This document shows, piece after piece, positions 35,404 to 43,551 of a DNA stretch of 64,000 nt. How positions within the stretch are numbered: position 1 is the stretch's first letter; every line of letters starts with the position of its first letter. The position numbers and the translations under genes are program-made. Location of the stretch: contig CAWCYG010000006.1 in the NCBI GenBank assembly GCA_963799815.1, forward strand, positions 186,001 through 250,000, given 5' to 3'. Origin of the DNA: JBDTSW01 sp963799815 (GTDB lineage: Bacteria > Actinomycetota > Thermoleophilia > Solirubrobacterales > 70-9). Under the pieces are notes generated by a model. The model did not search any database. It worked only from the letters and a program-made list of their open reading frames with translations, and was not told the DNA's origin.

Positions 35404-35448
35404 GTAGGCGTTCCCTACTTGCGGTAGGAAAACGCTACCATAGGTAGG
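35404..35448. promoter_or_regulatory. Array of five GTAGG/CCTAC-type half-sites between SCP2 operon and tetR
   Basis: Half-sites: GTAGG 35404-35408, CCTAC 35414-35418, GTAGG 35424-35428, CTACC 35435-35439, GTAGG 35444-35448. The first three start exactly 10 bases apart and alternate in orientation, giving two overlapping inverted repeats with 5-base spacers. The last pair repeats the pattern with a small change. This is a plausible multi-dimer operator for the divergent TetR protein at 35455, phased to one face of the helix. Confidence 0.5.
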
Positions 35449-35454
35449 AAGCAG

Positions 35455-36114
35455 ATGAGTGAGGTAGCTCAACCGGAGGCCGTGGTGCCCACCTCCGCAC
35501 GCTCTCGCCCGGCGCGCGCTCCCCACCTGGGCCCGGAGCGCCGCCGCCCGATGGTCCTTGACGCGGCCTTCGAGCTCTTCCTGGAGCGGGGATACGACGG
35601 GACGTCGATGGACGCGATCGCGCGGGCGATCGGTGTCACGAAGCCCGTTGTCTACGCCTGCTACCCCTCGAAGGAGGAGCTTTTCAAGGCCCTGCTTCGT
35701 CGCGAGGAGGAGCGTGTGCTGGCGGAGATCACCGCGGCGCTCCCAGCGGCGGCCGAGGGTGACCTCGAGGCCACCCTGATCGAGGGCTTCACCGGCTTTT
35801 TGCGCGCGGTGGCTTCCTCGCCGCGGGCGTACCGAGTCATCTTCTTGGGCGAGGGCGCCAACGCCGCCGTGGCGAGCCGCATTCAGCACGGGCGCGAGCG
35901 CCAAGTGGAGGCCGTGGCGATGCTGGCGCGTCCGCTTCTGGGGGATGCTGACGATGCCGATCTTGATCGCTCCGCTCGCCTCCTGGGTCACCTCGTGGTC
36001 GGGCTCGCCGAGGCCGGGGCGCGGGCGCTCTTGAGCGAGGAGGGCTGGACGCCGGAGACGCTCGGCGAGACCCTCGGCCGCCTGGCGGCGGCGGGGCGAC
36101 CGGTGCTGGACTGA
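35455..36114 (+). CDS. TetR family transcriptional regulator
   Basis: A 219-aa TetR protein with a 30-residue Pro/Arg-rich N-terminal extension before the HTH (MVLDAAFELFLERGYDGTSMDAIARAIGVTKPVVYACYPSKEELF). The C-terminal domain is helical and Ala-rich (TLIEGFTGFLRAVASSPRAYRVIFLG). It is divergent from the SCP2/acyl-CoA dehydrogenase operon and the half-site array 35404-35448 lies between them, so it probably represses that operon and itself in response to an acyl-CoA or lipid. Ligand not known. Confidence 0.88.
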   Translation: MSEVAQPEAVVPTSARSRPARAPHLGPERRRPMVLDAAFELFLERGYDGTSMDAIARAIGVTKPVVYACYPSKEELFKALLRREEERVLAEITAALPAAAEGDLEATLIEGFTGFLRAVASSPRAYRVIFLGEGANAAVASRIQHGRERQVEAVAMLARPLLGDADDADLDRSARLLGHLVVGLAEAGARALLSEEGWTPETLGETLGRLAAAGRPVLD

Positions 36115-36203
36115 CCGCGCCGAAACCGGTCCCCTCCTCGGGCACGCTACCCCAACCCTTCCACTACCGTTCTGCCGCCTCAACGACGAAAGGGAGCTCT
36201 TTC

Positions 36204-37034
36204 ATGGGAATGCTCGACGGCAAGAGCGCGATCATCACCGGCTCGGCGCGGGGAATCGGCCGGGCGACCGCCGAGCTCTTCGCGAGCGAGGGCGCGCGGG
36301 TCCTGATCAACGACATCGACGGCGACGTCGCTGAGGGGGCGGCATCGGAGATCGATGGTGAGACAGCGGTCTTCGCCGGCGATCTGACCAAGCCGGACGT
36401 CCCCGACGAGATGGTGAAGAAGGCCCTCGACGAGTTCGGTCAGATCGATGCGATCGTCAACAATGCCGGCTACACCTGGGACGGCGTCGTCCACCGGATG
36501 ACCGACGAGCAGTTCCAGGGCATGCTCGACATCCATACGATCGTCCCCTTCCGGGTCATCCGCGCGATCGCGCCGAGCTGGCGGGAGGCGGCGAAGGCCG
36601 AGGGCGCGCAGGGCCGGGAGGTCTTCCGCAAGATCGTCAACGTCTCCTCGGTCTCGGGGACGATGGGAAACGCGGGCCAGGCGAACTACTCAGCCGCGAA
36701 GGCCGGCGTCGTCGGTCTGACGAAGACCGTGGCCAAGGAGTGGGGCCAGTTCAAGATCAACTGCAACGCGGTCGCGTTTGGGTTCGTCGAGACGAGGCTC
36801 ACCCAGGCCAAGGAGAAGGGTGAGACGATCGAGCGCGCCGGGGGCGAGCAGGTCGAGCTGGGGATCCCCGAGCAGATGCGGGCGATGGCGCCGATGATGA
36901 TCCCGCTCGGCCGCCCGGCGCAGCCGCAGGAGGCCGCGAAGCCGGTCCTCTTCCTCTGCTCCGCGCTCTCCAACTACGTCCACGGCCAGGTGCTGAACGT
37001 GACCGGCGGGCAATTCGGAGGCATGACGACCTGA
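36204..37034 (+). CDS. Short-chain dehydrogenase/reductase (FabG-like)
   Basis: A 276-aa classical SDR. Cofactor motif TGSARGIG (about residue 12), NNAG (about residue 88), active-site Ser in VNVSSVSG and YSAAKAGVVGLTKTVAKEW with the catalytic Tyr and Lys. A longer than usual substrate loop (GETIERAGGEQVELGIPEQMRAMAPMM) precedes GRPAQPQEAAKPVLFLCS. It should reduce or oxidise a hydroxy/ketoacyl substrate with NAD(P). The ATG has an AAAGGGAG ribosome binding site. It may be transcribed with the TetR gene 89 bases upstream. Confidence 0.9.
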   Translation: MGMLDGKSAIITGSARGIGRATAELFASEGARVLINDIDGDVAEGAASEIDGETAVFAGDLTKPDVPDEMVKKALDEFGQIDAIVNNAGYTWDGVVHRMTDEQFQGMLDIHTIVPFRVIRAIAPSWREAAKAEGAQGREVFRKIVNVSSVSGTMGNAGQANYSAAKAGVVGLTKTVAKEWGQFKINCNAVAFGFVETRLTQAKEKGETIERAGGEQVELGIPEQMRAMAPMMIPLGRPAQPQEAAKPVLFLCSALSNYVHGQVLNVTGGQFGGMTT

Positions 37035-37047
37035 GGCGCTTGCGCGC

Positions 37048-37875
37048 CTAACGCTCCTCCGCCGGCGGCTCGTCGAACGCCCCCGGCGGCCATCGACCGA
37101 ACCAGTTGTCGCGCGCGCCGTCCATGGTGATCACGGAGCCCGAGTGGAAGTCGCCGGCCGGTGAGGCGAGATAGGCGACCAGCCACGCCCACTCCTCCTC
37201 GGTGCCCATGCGGCCGAGGGGGACCGTGCCCGGCACGCCCGCAACCACCTCGGCCGGGTACTTGGTGCGCAGCGTCTCGGTGCCGAACTGGCCGGCGGCG
37301 AGGGCGCAGGTGCGGATCCCGAAGCGCGACCACTCCACAGAGAGCGTGCGCATCATGTTCTCGACGGCGGCGCGGGCGGCACCGGAGTGCACCATTCCCG
37401 GCATGCCGTGATGCGGAGAGAGCGTCACGCTCAGGACCTTGCCGCTGCCCTGCGGGATGAACGCCTTGGTCGCGGCCGCGTGGGTCATGAGCCAGGTCCC
37501 CACGACGTTCAGCTCGATCACCGTTCGAAATCCCTTCGGCGTGATCGCCTCCGCGGGACTCAGGAACTGGCCGCCGGCGTTGTTGACCAGCGTGTCGAGA
37601 CGTCCATGGCGCTCGAGGATCTCATCGAAGAAGGCGTTCACGGCATGCTCGTCGCGGATGTCGAGCGTCGCCGCGGAAGCGGTGCCGCCAGCCTCCTCGA
37701 TGGCGCCCACGACGTCGTCCAGCGGCTCCCGCCGCCGGCCGCAGATCGCGACCGCGGCGCCGAGTCGCGCCAGCTCCATCGCCGACCCCTTGCCCAGTCC
37801 CGTCCCACCTCCTGAGACGGCACAGACCTGCCCTTGGAGCAGGCCGGGCGCGAAGATGCGGGAGCCCTCCGCCAT
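37048..37875 (-). CDS. SDR family protein, peroxisomal trans-2-enoyl-CoA reductase (PECR)-like
   Basis: A 275-aa SDR: SGGGTGLGKGSAMELARLGAAVAICGR at the cofactor site, LDTLVNNAGGQFLSP, and LSVTLSPHHGMPGMVHSGAARAAVENMMRTLSVEW. At the place of the YxxxK dyad it reads HSGAAR, so both catalytic Tyr and Lys are replaced. This is the pattern of PECR/DECR-type enoyl-CoA reductases, so the enzyme likely reduces 2-enoyl- or 2,4-dienoyl-CoA rather than alcohols. It is convergent with the previous SDR (13-base gap) and divergent from the MBL-fold gene. Confidence 0.85.
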   Translation of the reverse strand: MAEGSRIFAPGLLQGQVCAVSGGGTGLGKGSAMELARLGAAVAICGRRREPLDDVVGAIEEAGGTASAATLDIRDEHAVNAFFDEILERHGRLDTLVNNAGGQFLSPAEAITPKGFRTVIELNVVGTWLMTHAAATKAFIPQGSGKVLSVTLSPHHGMPGMVHSGAARAAVENMMRTLSVEWSRFGIRTCALAAGQFGTETLRTKYPAEVVAGVPGTVPLGRMGTEEEWAWLVAYLASPAGDFHSGSVITMDGARDNWFGRWPPGAFDEPPAEER

Positions 37876-37884
37876 GGGCGCGCC

Positions 37885-37904
37885 AGCTTAGCCGCGGCTA
37901 CGCT
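37885..37904. promoter_or_regulatory. Back-to-back -10 boxes and palindrome TAGCCGCGGCTA
   Basis: TAGCCGCGGCTA (37889-37900) is a perfect 12-bp palindrome. It overlaps TAAGCT on the minus strand (37885-37890), 9 bases before the SDR ATG, and TACGCT on the plus strand (37899-37904), 8 bases before the MBL ATG. One regulator could control both genes from this site. Confidence 0.35.
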
Positions 37905-37912
37905 GAGCCGCG

Positions 37913-38818
37913 ATGAAGGTCCACGCCGAAGCGAAGCCACTGGACGCACCCCTGCGTGGGGGCAGCGACGGCGCAACCGTGGTCGTCGAGCCGCTGCGGG
38001 TGGGGGAGGTACAGCACCCGCCCGGCCTGCTCGAGCGCACCGGTGGCCACTTCGAGAAGCTGAGAACGTTCGGGATCGGGTCGCCGCGCTCGCGCTGGCC
38101 CCATCTTCCCTGCCCTGTCTTTCTGATCCGGCATCCGTCCGCGGGCCCCTTCCTGGTCGACACCGGCCTGCATGGCTCCGTCTCGGCGAAGCCGGTGGCG
38201 AACATGGGTCGCGCGCTCTCGTGGTTCATGAGGCCACGCCTCGCAGACGGCGAGGACTTGCCGGCCCAGCTGCGCGCGCGGGACGTCGACCCGCGCCAGA
38301 TCCGCATTGTGGTCATGACCCACCTGCACGCCGACCACGCCTCGGGGATGTCGGAGTTCGGGAGCGCGACCTTCGTTCTCTCAGACGCTGAATGGAACGA
38401 GGCGACCACGGTCACCCGGCCGCTGTTTCAGGGTTACCGGCCCGAGCACTACGACTACGTCTTCGACTACCGAACGCTGGACTTCGAGCGCGGCATCGAG
38501 TCTTACTCGACCTTCGGCCGCACCTTCGACCTCTTCGGCGACGGCAGCGTCCGCCTCGCGTTCACCCCGGGTCACTCGGCCGGCCATCAGTCGGTGATCT
38601 GCCGGCTGCGCGACCGGGATCTGGTCATCGCAGGCGACGCCATCTACAAGCTCGCCCAGCTCGAGAGCGCGCCGGGGCCACCGCGGCCGTTTGACGCCCA
38701 TACCTTCAACCGCTCGCTCCAAGAGCTGCGCCTGTTCAAGCGCCAGTTCCCGCAGGCGGTGATCATCCCCGGGCACGACCCGGAAGTCTGGCCCACCCTC
38801 AAAGCGCGCTACGAGTAG
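37913..38818 (+). CDS. Metallo-beta-lactamase-fold hydrolase (AHL lactonase-like)
   Basis: A 301-aa MBL-fold enzyme. The zinc motif is complete: VMTHLHADHASG (HxHxDH), TPGHSAGHQSV, AGDAIYK and a late PGHDPEV. The N-terminal part (HPPGLLERTGGHFEKLRTF, VFLIRHPSAGPFLVDTGLH) and overall size fit the N-acyl-homoserine-lactonase/lactonase branch. The true substrate may be another ester or lactone. It shares a promoter region with the PECR-like SDR. Confidence 0.83.
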   Translation: MKVHAEAKPLDAPLRGGSDGATVVVEPLRVGEVQHPPGLLERTGGHFEKLRTFGIGSPRSRWPHLPCPVFLIRHPSAGPFLVDTGLHGSVSAKPVANMGRALSWFMRPRLADGEDLPAQLRARDVDPRQIRIVVMTHLHADHASGMSEFGSATFVLSDAEWNEATTVTRPLFQGYRPEHYDYVFDYRTLDFERGIESYSTFGRTFDLFGDGSVRLAFTPGHSAGHQSVICRLRDRDLVIAGDAIYKLAQLESAPGPPRPFDAHTFNRSLQELRLFKRQFPQAVIIPGHDPEVWPTLKARYE

Positions 38819-38853
38819 GCAGGCCCGCGGCGGCCACCTGAGAGACTGCCCGC

Positions 38854-39459
38854 GTGCCCGAGGCCAAGATCGACCAAGCTCCGTGGGCGGTCGCCTGGAC
38901 GCTGGCAGAGCCGATGGAGCGCTCCTCCCTGGCGCTCGCCTCCGAGGGTCGCGTGTGGCTCATCGACCCGGTCGCCGACGAGAAGGCCCTGGCCGCAGCC
39001 GAGGCGCTGGGCGAGGTAGCCGCGGTCGTGCAGCTTCTCGATCGCCACGATCGTGACTGCGAGGCTCTCGCCCAGCGCTACGGTGTCCCCCATCTGCGCC
39101 TCCCCGCCAAGGTGCCCGATTCCCCCTTCGAGCTGGAGCACATCGTCTGGATGCCCGGCTGGCGCGAGCTTGGCCTCTGGTTCGAGGGCCAGGAGGCGCT
39201 GATGGTGCCCGAGGCGGTCGGTTCGGCCCCCTACTTCACCGTCTCGGACCAGCGGCTCGGGATGCATCCGTTTCTGCGAGCCTGGCCTCCGAGTGCCCTG
39301 CGGAACCGCAGGCCCGCTCACATCTTCTGTGGGCACGGAACGCCAATCCATTCGCGCGCGCCCGAAGCGCTGCGCGAGGCGCTTGCCCGTAGCCGGCGCG
39401 ATATCCCGCGCGCGGGCATTGAGATGATCCGGGCGTTCGGGCGCGGGGTCCGGGGCTAG
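38854..39459 (+). CDS. Degenerate metallo-beta-lactamase-like protein
   Basis: A 201-aa protein starting at a GTG. It keeps the MBL outline (SSLALASEGRVWLIDPVADEKALAAAEALGEVAAVVQLLDRHDRDCEALAQRYGVP) but the metal motif reads DRHDRDCEA instead of HxHxDH. GHGTPIHSRAPEALREAL near the end recalls the final SHG/GHG region. At most one metal would be bound, so hydrolase activity is doubtful. A similar protein lies in the biotin operon (45946). The stop shares CTAG with the convergent PlsC gene stop. Confidence 0.65.
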   Translation: MPEAKIDQAPWAVAWTLAEPMERSSLALASEGRVWLIDPVADEKALAAAEALGEVAAVVQLLDRHDRDCEALAQRYGVPHLRLPAKVPDSPFELEHIVWMPGWRELGLWFEGQEALMVPEAVGSAPYFTVSDQRLGMHPFLRAWPPSALRNRRPAHIFCGHGTPIHSRAPEALREALARSRRDIPRAGIEMIRAFGRGVRG

Positions 39460-40229
39460 CCCGCGGCCGAGCTCGGCTCCGGTCCGGCAGAGCGCTCTCG
39501 CCGGTCGCGGAGGACGGCTCCCCGGCCCCTCTCCTCCAGCGCGCCGTACATCTCCTGCACCCGCTCGAAGACCTCGCGCGAAGCCTCCAGGGCCTGCTCC
39601 TTGGTCGGGTCGATCACCCGCGGGAATGTCATCGCCTCCCCGAACTGCACGGTGACCTTCGGGAACCGGAGCTTGCGCCACTTGCGAACGCCGAGGGACC
39701 CGTGAATTGCGCACGGGATGACCGGGACGCCGCCGCTCTCGAGCGCGATCCGGCCCACGCCCGCCCTGGGCTCGCCGAGCCCCCCCGTCCGCGACCGCCC
39801 GCCCTCGCAGTACATGAGAACGCAGTTGCCGCGGTCGAGAATCGCGTGAGCGGTCCTGAACGCCTCCTCGTCGTGATGACCGCGACGCACGGGAAAGACT
39901 CCGCCCACTCTGAAGATGTAGTTCATGACCGGGTTGCCGAAGAGCTGGGACTTCGCCATGAACTGCATCTTCCGCCGCAGGTAAGCGCCGGCGAAGAAGT
40001 GATCCAGGTTCGAGAAGTGGTTGGGGGCGACGATCGCCGGCCCGGCGGCGGGCACGTTCTCGGTCCCGATCGCACGCGTGCGGTAGATGAAGATCGCGAT
40101 CCAGGTGGTGATCAAGCGCACGGCCTCATAGATCCAGCCCGGCGGATGAGTGCGCACGTACTCGTGAAAGCGCGTGAAGTACTCCGCCGGGCGGTCGTCC
40201 TTATAGACCTGAGGCTTGATATCGGCCAT
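39456..40229 (-). CDS. 1-acyl-sn-glycerol-3-phosphate acyltransferase (PlsC family)
   Basis: A 257-aa membrane-associated acyltransferase. Motif I is NHFSNLD (NHx4D). Motif II region FRVGGVFPVRRGHHDEEAF and motif III LMYCEGGRSRTG (EG-R) follow, then GVPVIPCAIHG (motif IV). A hydrophobic segment (LITTWIAIFIYRT) sits before motif I. It should make phosphatidic acid from lysophosphatidic acid or acylate a related lipid. ATG 40229 is chosen. A GTG at 40259 would add ten residues. The glycerol kinase is upstream on the same strand, fitting a glycerolipid link. Confidence 0.87.
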   Translation of the reverse strand: MADIKPQVYKDDRPAEYFTRFHEYVRTHPPGWIYEAVRLITTWIAIFIYRTRAIGTENVPAAGPAIVAPNHFSNLDHFFAGAYLRRKMQFMAKSQLFGNPVMNYIFRVGGVFPVRRGHHDEEAFRTAHAILDRGNCVLMYCEGGRSRTGGLGEPRAGVGRIALESGGVPVIPCAIHGSLGVRKWRKLRFPKVTVQFGEAMTFPRVIDPTKEQALEASREVFERVQEMYGALEERGRGAVLRDRRERSAGPEPSSAAG

Positions 40230-40287
40230 GGCGAGAGGAGCCGGCGCCGCCTGCTCCACGCATGACTACCCACCCGGTGAGCGCCGG

Positions 40288-41757
40288 TTACTCCGCCTCC
40301 GACGCCTCGGCGCGAGACCAGCCGCGAGCGCGCCCGACGGCCTCGCGCCAGCGGCCGAGCAGCTCCTCGCGCTCCGCCGATTCCATGCGTGGCTCATACC
40401 TGGACTCCTCGCGCCACATCGCCTGGAGCTCGTCCGAGGCCCAAACGCCGGCCGCGATCCCGGCGAGGAAGGCAGCACCCACCGCGGTCGTCTCGGACAC
40501 CTCGGGCACGATCACGGGGACGCCAAGGACATCCGCCTGGAACTGCATCAGCCAGCGGTTGGCCACGGCACCGCCATCGGCACGCAGCTCGGTGAGACTC
40601 TCAGACCCGGCGGCCTCCTGGGCGCGCACCGCGTCGACGGTCTGGTAGGCGATCGCCTCGAGCGCCGCCCGGGCGAGGTGAGCCCGCGAGGTGCCGCGGG
40701 TGAGTCCGATGATCGTCCCCCGCGCGTAGGGATCCCAGTGCGGCGAGCCCAGTCCGGTGAGTGCAGGCACGAGGTAGACGTCGTCGTTGGAGGTGAGCGA
40801 CGCGGCGAGCTCCTCGGTCTCTGCCGCCGCGTCGATGATCCCGAGGCCGTCGCGCAGCCACTGGACGGCAGCGCCCGTCACGAACACGGCCGCCTCAAGC
40901 GCGTAGTCGGTGCGGTCCGGAAGACCCCAGGCGACGGTGGTGAGGAGGCCGTCGCCCGGAGCGGGCGCAACGGTCCCGGTGTTGAGCAGCACGAAGCTCC
41001 CCGTCCCGTAGGTGTTCTTCGCCATGCCGGCGGTGTGGCAGGCCTGACCGAAGAGAGCGGCCTGCTGGTCACCCGCGATGCCTGCGACGGGCACGTCGCC
41101 TCCGAACTCGCCGGTGGTGCCGTAGACCTCCGCCGAGCGCACGGGCTCGGGCAGCGCCTTCGGATCGACGTCAAGCAGCTCGCAGAGCTCGTCGTCCCAG
41201 CGCAATTCGCGAATGTCGAACAGCATCGTGCGCGAGGCGTTCGAGAAGTCGGTCACGTGCCGGCCGGTGAGCTTGAACACCAGCCAGGAGTCGATCGTGC
41301 CGAAGACCGCGTCGCGGGCAGCGTCCACGTTGCGACGAAGCCATTCGATCTTGGTGCCGGAGAAGTAGGGGTCGATCACGAGCCCCGTGCGCTCTCGCAC
41401 AAGCTCGGTATGGCCTGCGGCGCGAAGCTCGTCGCAGCGGTCCGCCGTGCGGCGGTCCTGCCAGACGAGCGCGTTGTGGACCGGCTCCCCCGTCCGCGGA
41501 TCCCATGCGACCACGGTCTCGCGCTGATTCGTGATCCCGATCGCCGCGAGCTCATCCGCGGACACGCCCGCGTCGTCGATCGCCTCCGCGGCCACGCGCC
41601 GCGTGGTCTGCCAGATCTCGCGGGCGTCGTGCTCGACCCAGCCCGCTCGGGGGAAGTGCTGCTCGAACTCGCTGTAGGCCCGACCAGCGATCCCGCCGGA
41701 GCGGTCGAAGACGAGACATTTGGAGCCGGTCGTGCCCTGATCGATGGCGAGGATCAC
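40288..41757 (-). CDS. glpK: Glycerol kinase
   Basis: A 489-aa FGGY kinase: AIDQGTTGSKCLVFDRSG at the N-terminus, ITNQRETVVAWDPRTGEPVHNALVWQDRRTA, GTIDSWLVFKLTG, GIAGDQQAALFGQACH and TYGTGSFVLLNTG, then LTGLGSPHWDPYARGTIIGLTRGTS. It phosphorylates glycerol to glycerol-3-phosphate. I use the GTG at 41757. The frame runs on to 41808 but that would cross the divergent biotinyl gene start. No glycerol facilitator or GlpD is adjacent. Confidence 0.94.
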   Translation of the reverse strand: MILAIDQGTTGSKCLVFDRSGGIAGRAYSEFEQHFPRAGWVEHDAREIWQTTRRVAAEAIDDAGVSADELAAIGITNQRETVVAWDPRTGEPVHNALVWQDRRTADRCDELRAAGHTELVRERTGLVIDPYFSGTKIEWLRRNVDAARDAVFGTIDSWLVFKLTGRHVTDFSNASRTMLFDIRELRWDDELCELLDVDPKALPEPVRSAEVYGTTGEFGGDVPVAGIAGDQQAALFGQACHTAGMAKNTYGTGSFVLLNTGTVAPAPGDGLLTTVAWGLPDRTDYALEAAVFVTGAAVQWLRDGLGIIDAAAETEELAASLTSNDDVYLVPALTGLGSPHWDPYARGTIIGLTRGTSRAHLARAALEAIAYQTVDAVRAQEAAGSESLTELRADGGAVANRWLMQFQADVLGVPVIVPEVSETTAVGAAFLAGIAAGVWASDELQAMWREESRYEPRMESAEREELLGRWREAVGRARGWSRAEASEAE

Positions 41758-41784
41758 GGTGCTCAGGCTATTCTGCCGCCCCAG

Positions 41785-42006
41785 ATGGCGATCGAGATCG
41801 AGGCGCACATCACCGGCACGGTCTGGAAGATCGAGGTGGCCGTTGGCGACCGCGTGACAGATGGGGACGCGGTCGTCGTCCTCGAATCGATGAAGATGGA
41901 GATGCCGGTCGAGGTCGAGGACGACGGAGAGGTCTCGGAGATCCGCTGCCAGGAGGGCCAGTCCGTTCAGGAGGGCGACGTGCTCGTTGTCCTCGAAGAC
42001 GACTAG
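41785..42006 (+). CDS. 73-aa biotinyl (biotin carboxyl carrier) protein
   Basis: A stand-alone biotin/lipoyl-attachment domain. The biotinylated lysine lies in LESMKMEMPVE. The flanking GTVWKIEVAVGDRVTDGD and GDVLVVLEDD strands form the usual barrel. It resembles mycobacterial TB7.3-type small BCCPs. It is only the last 73 codons of a much longer open frame antisense to glpK, which I reject. It is followed 3 bases later by an enoyl-CoA hydratase gene. The partner carboxylase is not clear. Confidence 0.85.
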   Translation: MAIEIEAHITGTVWKIEVAVGDRVTDGDAVVVLESMKMEMPVEVEDDGEVSEIRCQEGQSVQEGDVLVVLEDD

Positions 42007-42009
42007 CCG

Positions 42010-42813
42010 GTGGCTGACCTAGCGGCGGGCAAGCTCGTGCTGGATCGGCCCGCCGAGGCGGTCGCCCGCCTCACGCTCGCCAATCCCGACAAGCGCAACG
42101 CCCTCGACCACGACATCCTCGATGCGCTCGCGAGGGTGTTGCCGCGCCTCGACGACGGGATCGAGACCCGCTGCGTCCTCATCACCGGGTCCGGCTCGAT
42201 GTTCTCCGCCGGCTACGACATCGGCGGCATCCCCGACGAGAGTTTCTCCGAGGATGCTGAGGCGCTCGTCGCCCACCCCTTCCACGCGGCGATGGAAGCC
42301 GTCAGCGCCCATCCCTTCCCGGTGGTGGCCGCGATCAACGGCCACTGCTTCGGCGGCGGCCTCGAGCTGGCGGTTCGATGCGACCTGCGGATCTGCGCGG
42401 AGGACGCACAGCTCGGGATGCCTCCCGCGCGCCTCGGGCTGATCTATGCCCACACCGGCCTCGAGCGCTTCATCGAGGTGATCGGCGTCGCGCACACCAA
42501 GGAGCTCTTCCTGGTTGGCCGCAAGGAGGATGCCTCCGGTGCCGAGAGGATGGGGCTGGTTCATCAGGTGGTGCCTGCTGACGAGCTCGAGCAGGCGGGC
42601 ATCGCGCTCGCCAGCGAGATCGCCGCGGGAGCGCCGCTAGCCGCCCGCGGCAACAAGCGGACGATCGAAACGCTCGCACGCAACCCCGTCCTGAGCCCCG
42701 AGCAGGAGCGCGAGCTTGTGGACCTGCGGCGGTCGTGCTTTCGCTCGGAGGACTTCCGCGAGGGGATCAGCGCCTTCGCGGAGAAGCGCAAGCCGAAGTG
42801 GCGGGGGCGCTAG
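42010..42813 (+). CDS. Enoyl-CoA hydratase/isomerase family protein
   Basis: A 267-aa crotonase-family protein starting at a GTG 3 bases after the biotinyl gene. LANPDKRNALDHDILDAL, FSAGYDIGGIPDE (oxyanion loop), AINGHCFGGGLELAVRCDL (Glu in GGGLELA) and MPPARLGLIYAHTGLERF are visible. The second usual glutamate position reads PARLGL, so one catalytic acid may be missing. It overlaps the downstream DNA glycosylase by one base (TAGTG). Confidence 0.87.
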   Translation: MADLAAGKLVLDRPAEAVARLTLANPDKRNALDHDILDALARVLPRLDDGIETRCVLITGSGSMFSAGYDIGGIPDESFSEDAEALVAHPFHAAMEAVSAHPFPVVAAINGHCFGGGLELAVRCDLRICAEDAQLGMPPARLGLIYAHTGLERFIEVIGVAHTKELFLVGRKEDASGAERMGLVHQVVPADELEQAGIALASEIAAGAPLAARGNKRTIETLARNPVLSPEQERELVDLRRSCFRSEDFREGISAFAEKRKPKWRGR

Positions 42814-43445
42814 TGCCGCGGCCCACCGCCGCGCATCGCGCCCTCGCGACCAGCGACCCGGTGATCGGCGAGCTCATGGGACGCCTCGGGACGCTGGACA
42901 TGGAGCATCGACGCCGAGGCCGGCCGAAGGGCGACGCCTACGCGACGCTGCTGCGAACCGTGATCGGGCAGCAGCTCTCGGCCAAGGCGGCCTTCACGAT
43001 CCACGGACGCGTGCTCGACCTCTACGGCGGCCGTCATCCCACCCCGCAGGAGCTGCTTGACACCCCCGAGCAGGACCTCCGGGGAGTCGGCCTCTCAGGC
43101 CGCAAGGTCGAGTACATGCGCAGCCTCGCCGAGCACGTGCTCTCAGGCGAGCTCGAGCTCGAGCGGCTCGATCAGCTCTCCGACGACGAGGTGACGGCCG
43201 AGATCGTGGCCGTACGCGGCTTCGGCGAGTGGAGCGCTCAGATGTTCCTGATGTTCTTCCTCGAGCGCCCGGACGTCCTGCCGACGGGTGATCTCGGGAT
43301 CCGCAAGGCAATCCAGGTCTGCTACGGGCTGGAAGAGCTCCCCGGCCCTGAGGAGATGACGCGAATCGCAATGCCCTGGCGCCCGCACCGGACGCTCGCC
43401 TGCATCTATCTGTGGGAGTCCCTCTCAAACGTCCCCGTGGAGTAG
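42813..43445 (+). CDS. DNA-3-methyladenine glycosylase II-like (AlkA family)
   Basis: A 210-aa HhH-GPD glycosylase starting at a GTG overlapping the previous stop. TLLRTVIGQQLSAKAAFTIHGRV is the conserved AlkA helix, GVGLSGRKVEYMRSLAEHV and VAVRGFGEWSAQMFLMFFL form the helix-hairpin-helix, and the catalytic aspartate is in LPTGDLGIRKAI. It removes alkylated bases. There is no N-terminal AraC/Ada domain. It ends the plus-strand group beginning with the biotinyl gene. Confidence 0.9.
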   Translation: MPRPTAAHRALATSDPVIGELMGRLGTLDMEHRRRGRPKGDAYATLLRTVIGQQLSAKAAFTIHGRVLDLYGGRHPTPQELLDTPEQDLRGVGLSGRKVEYMRSLAEHVLSGELELERLDQLSDDEVTAEIVAVRGFGEWSAQMFLMFFLERPDVLPTGDLGIRKAIQVCYGLEELPGPEEMTRIAMPWRPHRTLACIYLWESLSNVPVE

Positions 43446-43551
43446 GCCCGCACGAAGGCGGCCTCCCATCCGACTGCCGGAACACAACCAGATCTCAAAA
43501 GTTGCGGTAGGGCCTAGTCGTCCGGTGCCACGCCTAGCCTGGCCAGCCGGG

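Noticed and set aside
40216..41784. Plus-strand open frame antisense to plsC start and glpK
   Set aside because: It is the antisense shadow of glycerol kinase. Only the last 73 codons (from 41785) form a real biotinyl domain.
43446..43551. Biotin operator before bioB
   Set aside because: Only a weak CAAC...GTTG inverted repeat (around 43484-43505) is present. It matches neither a clear BirA nor a BioQ site.
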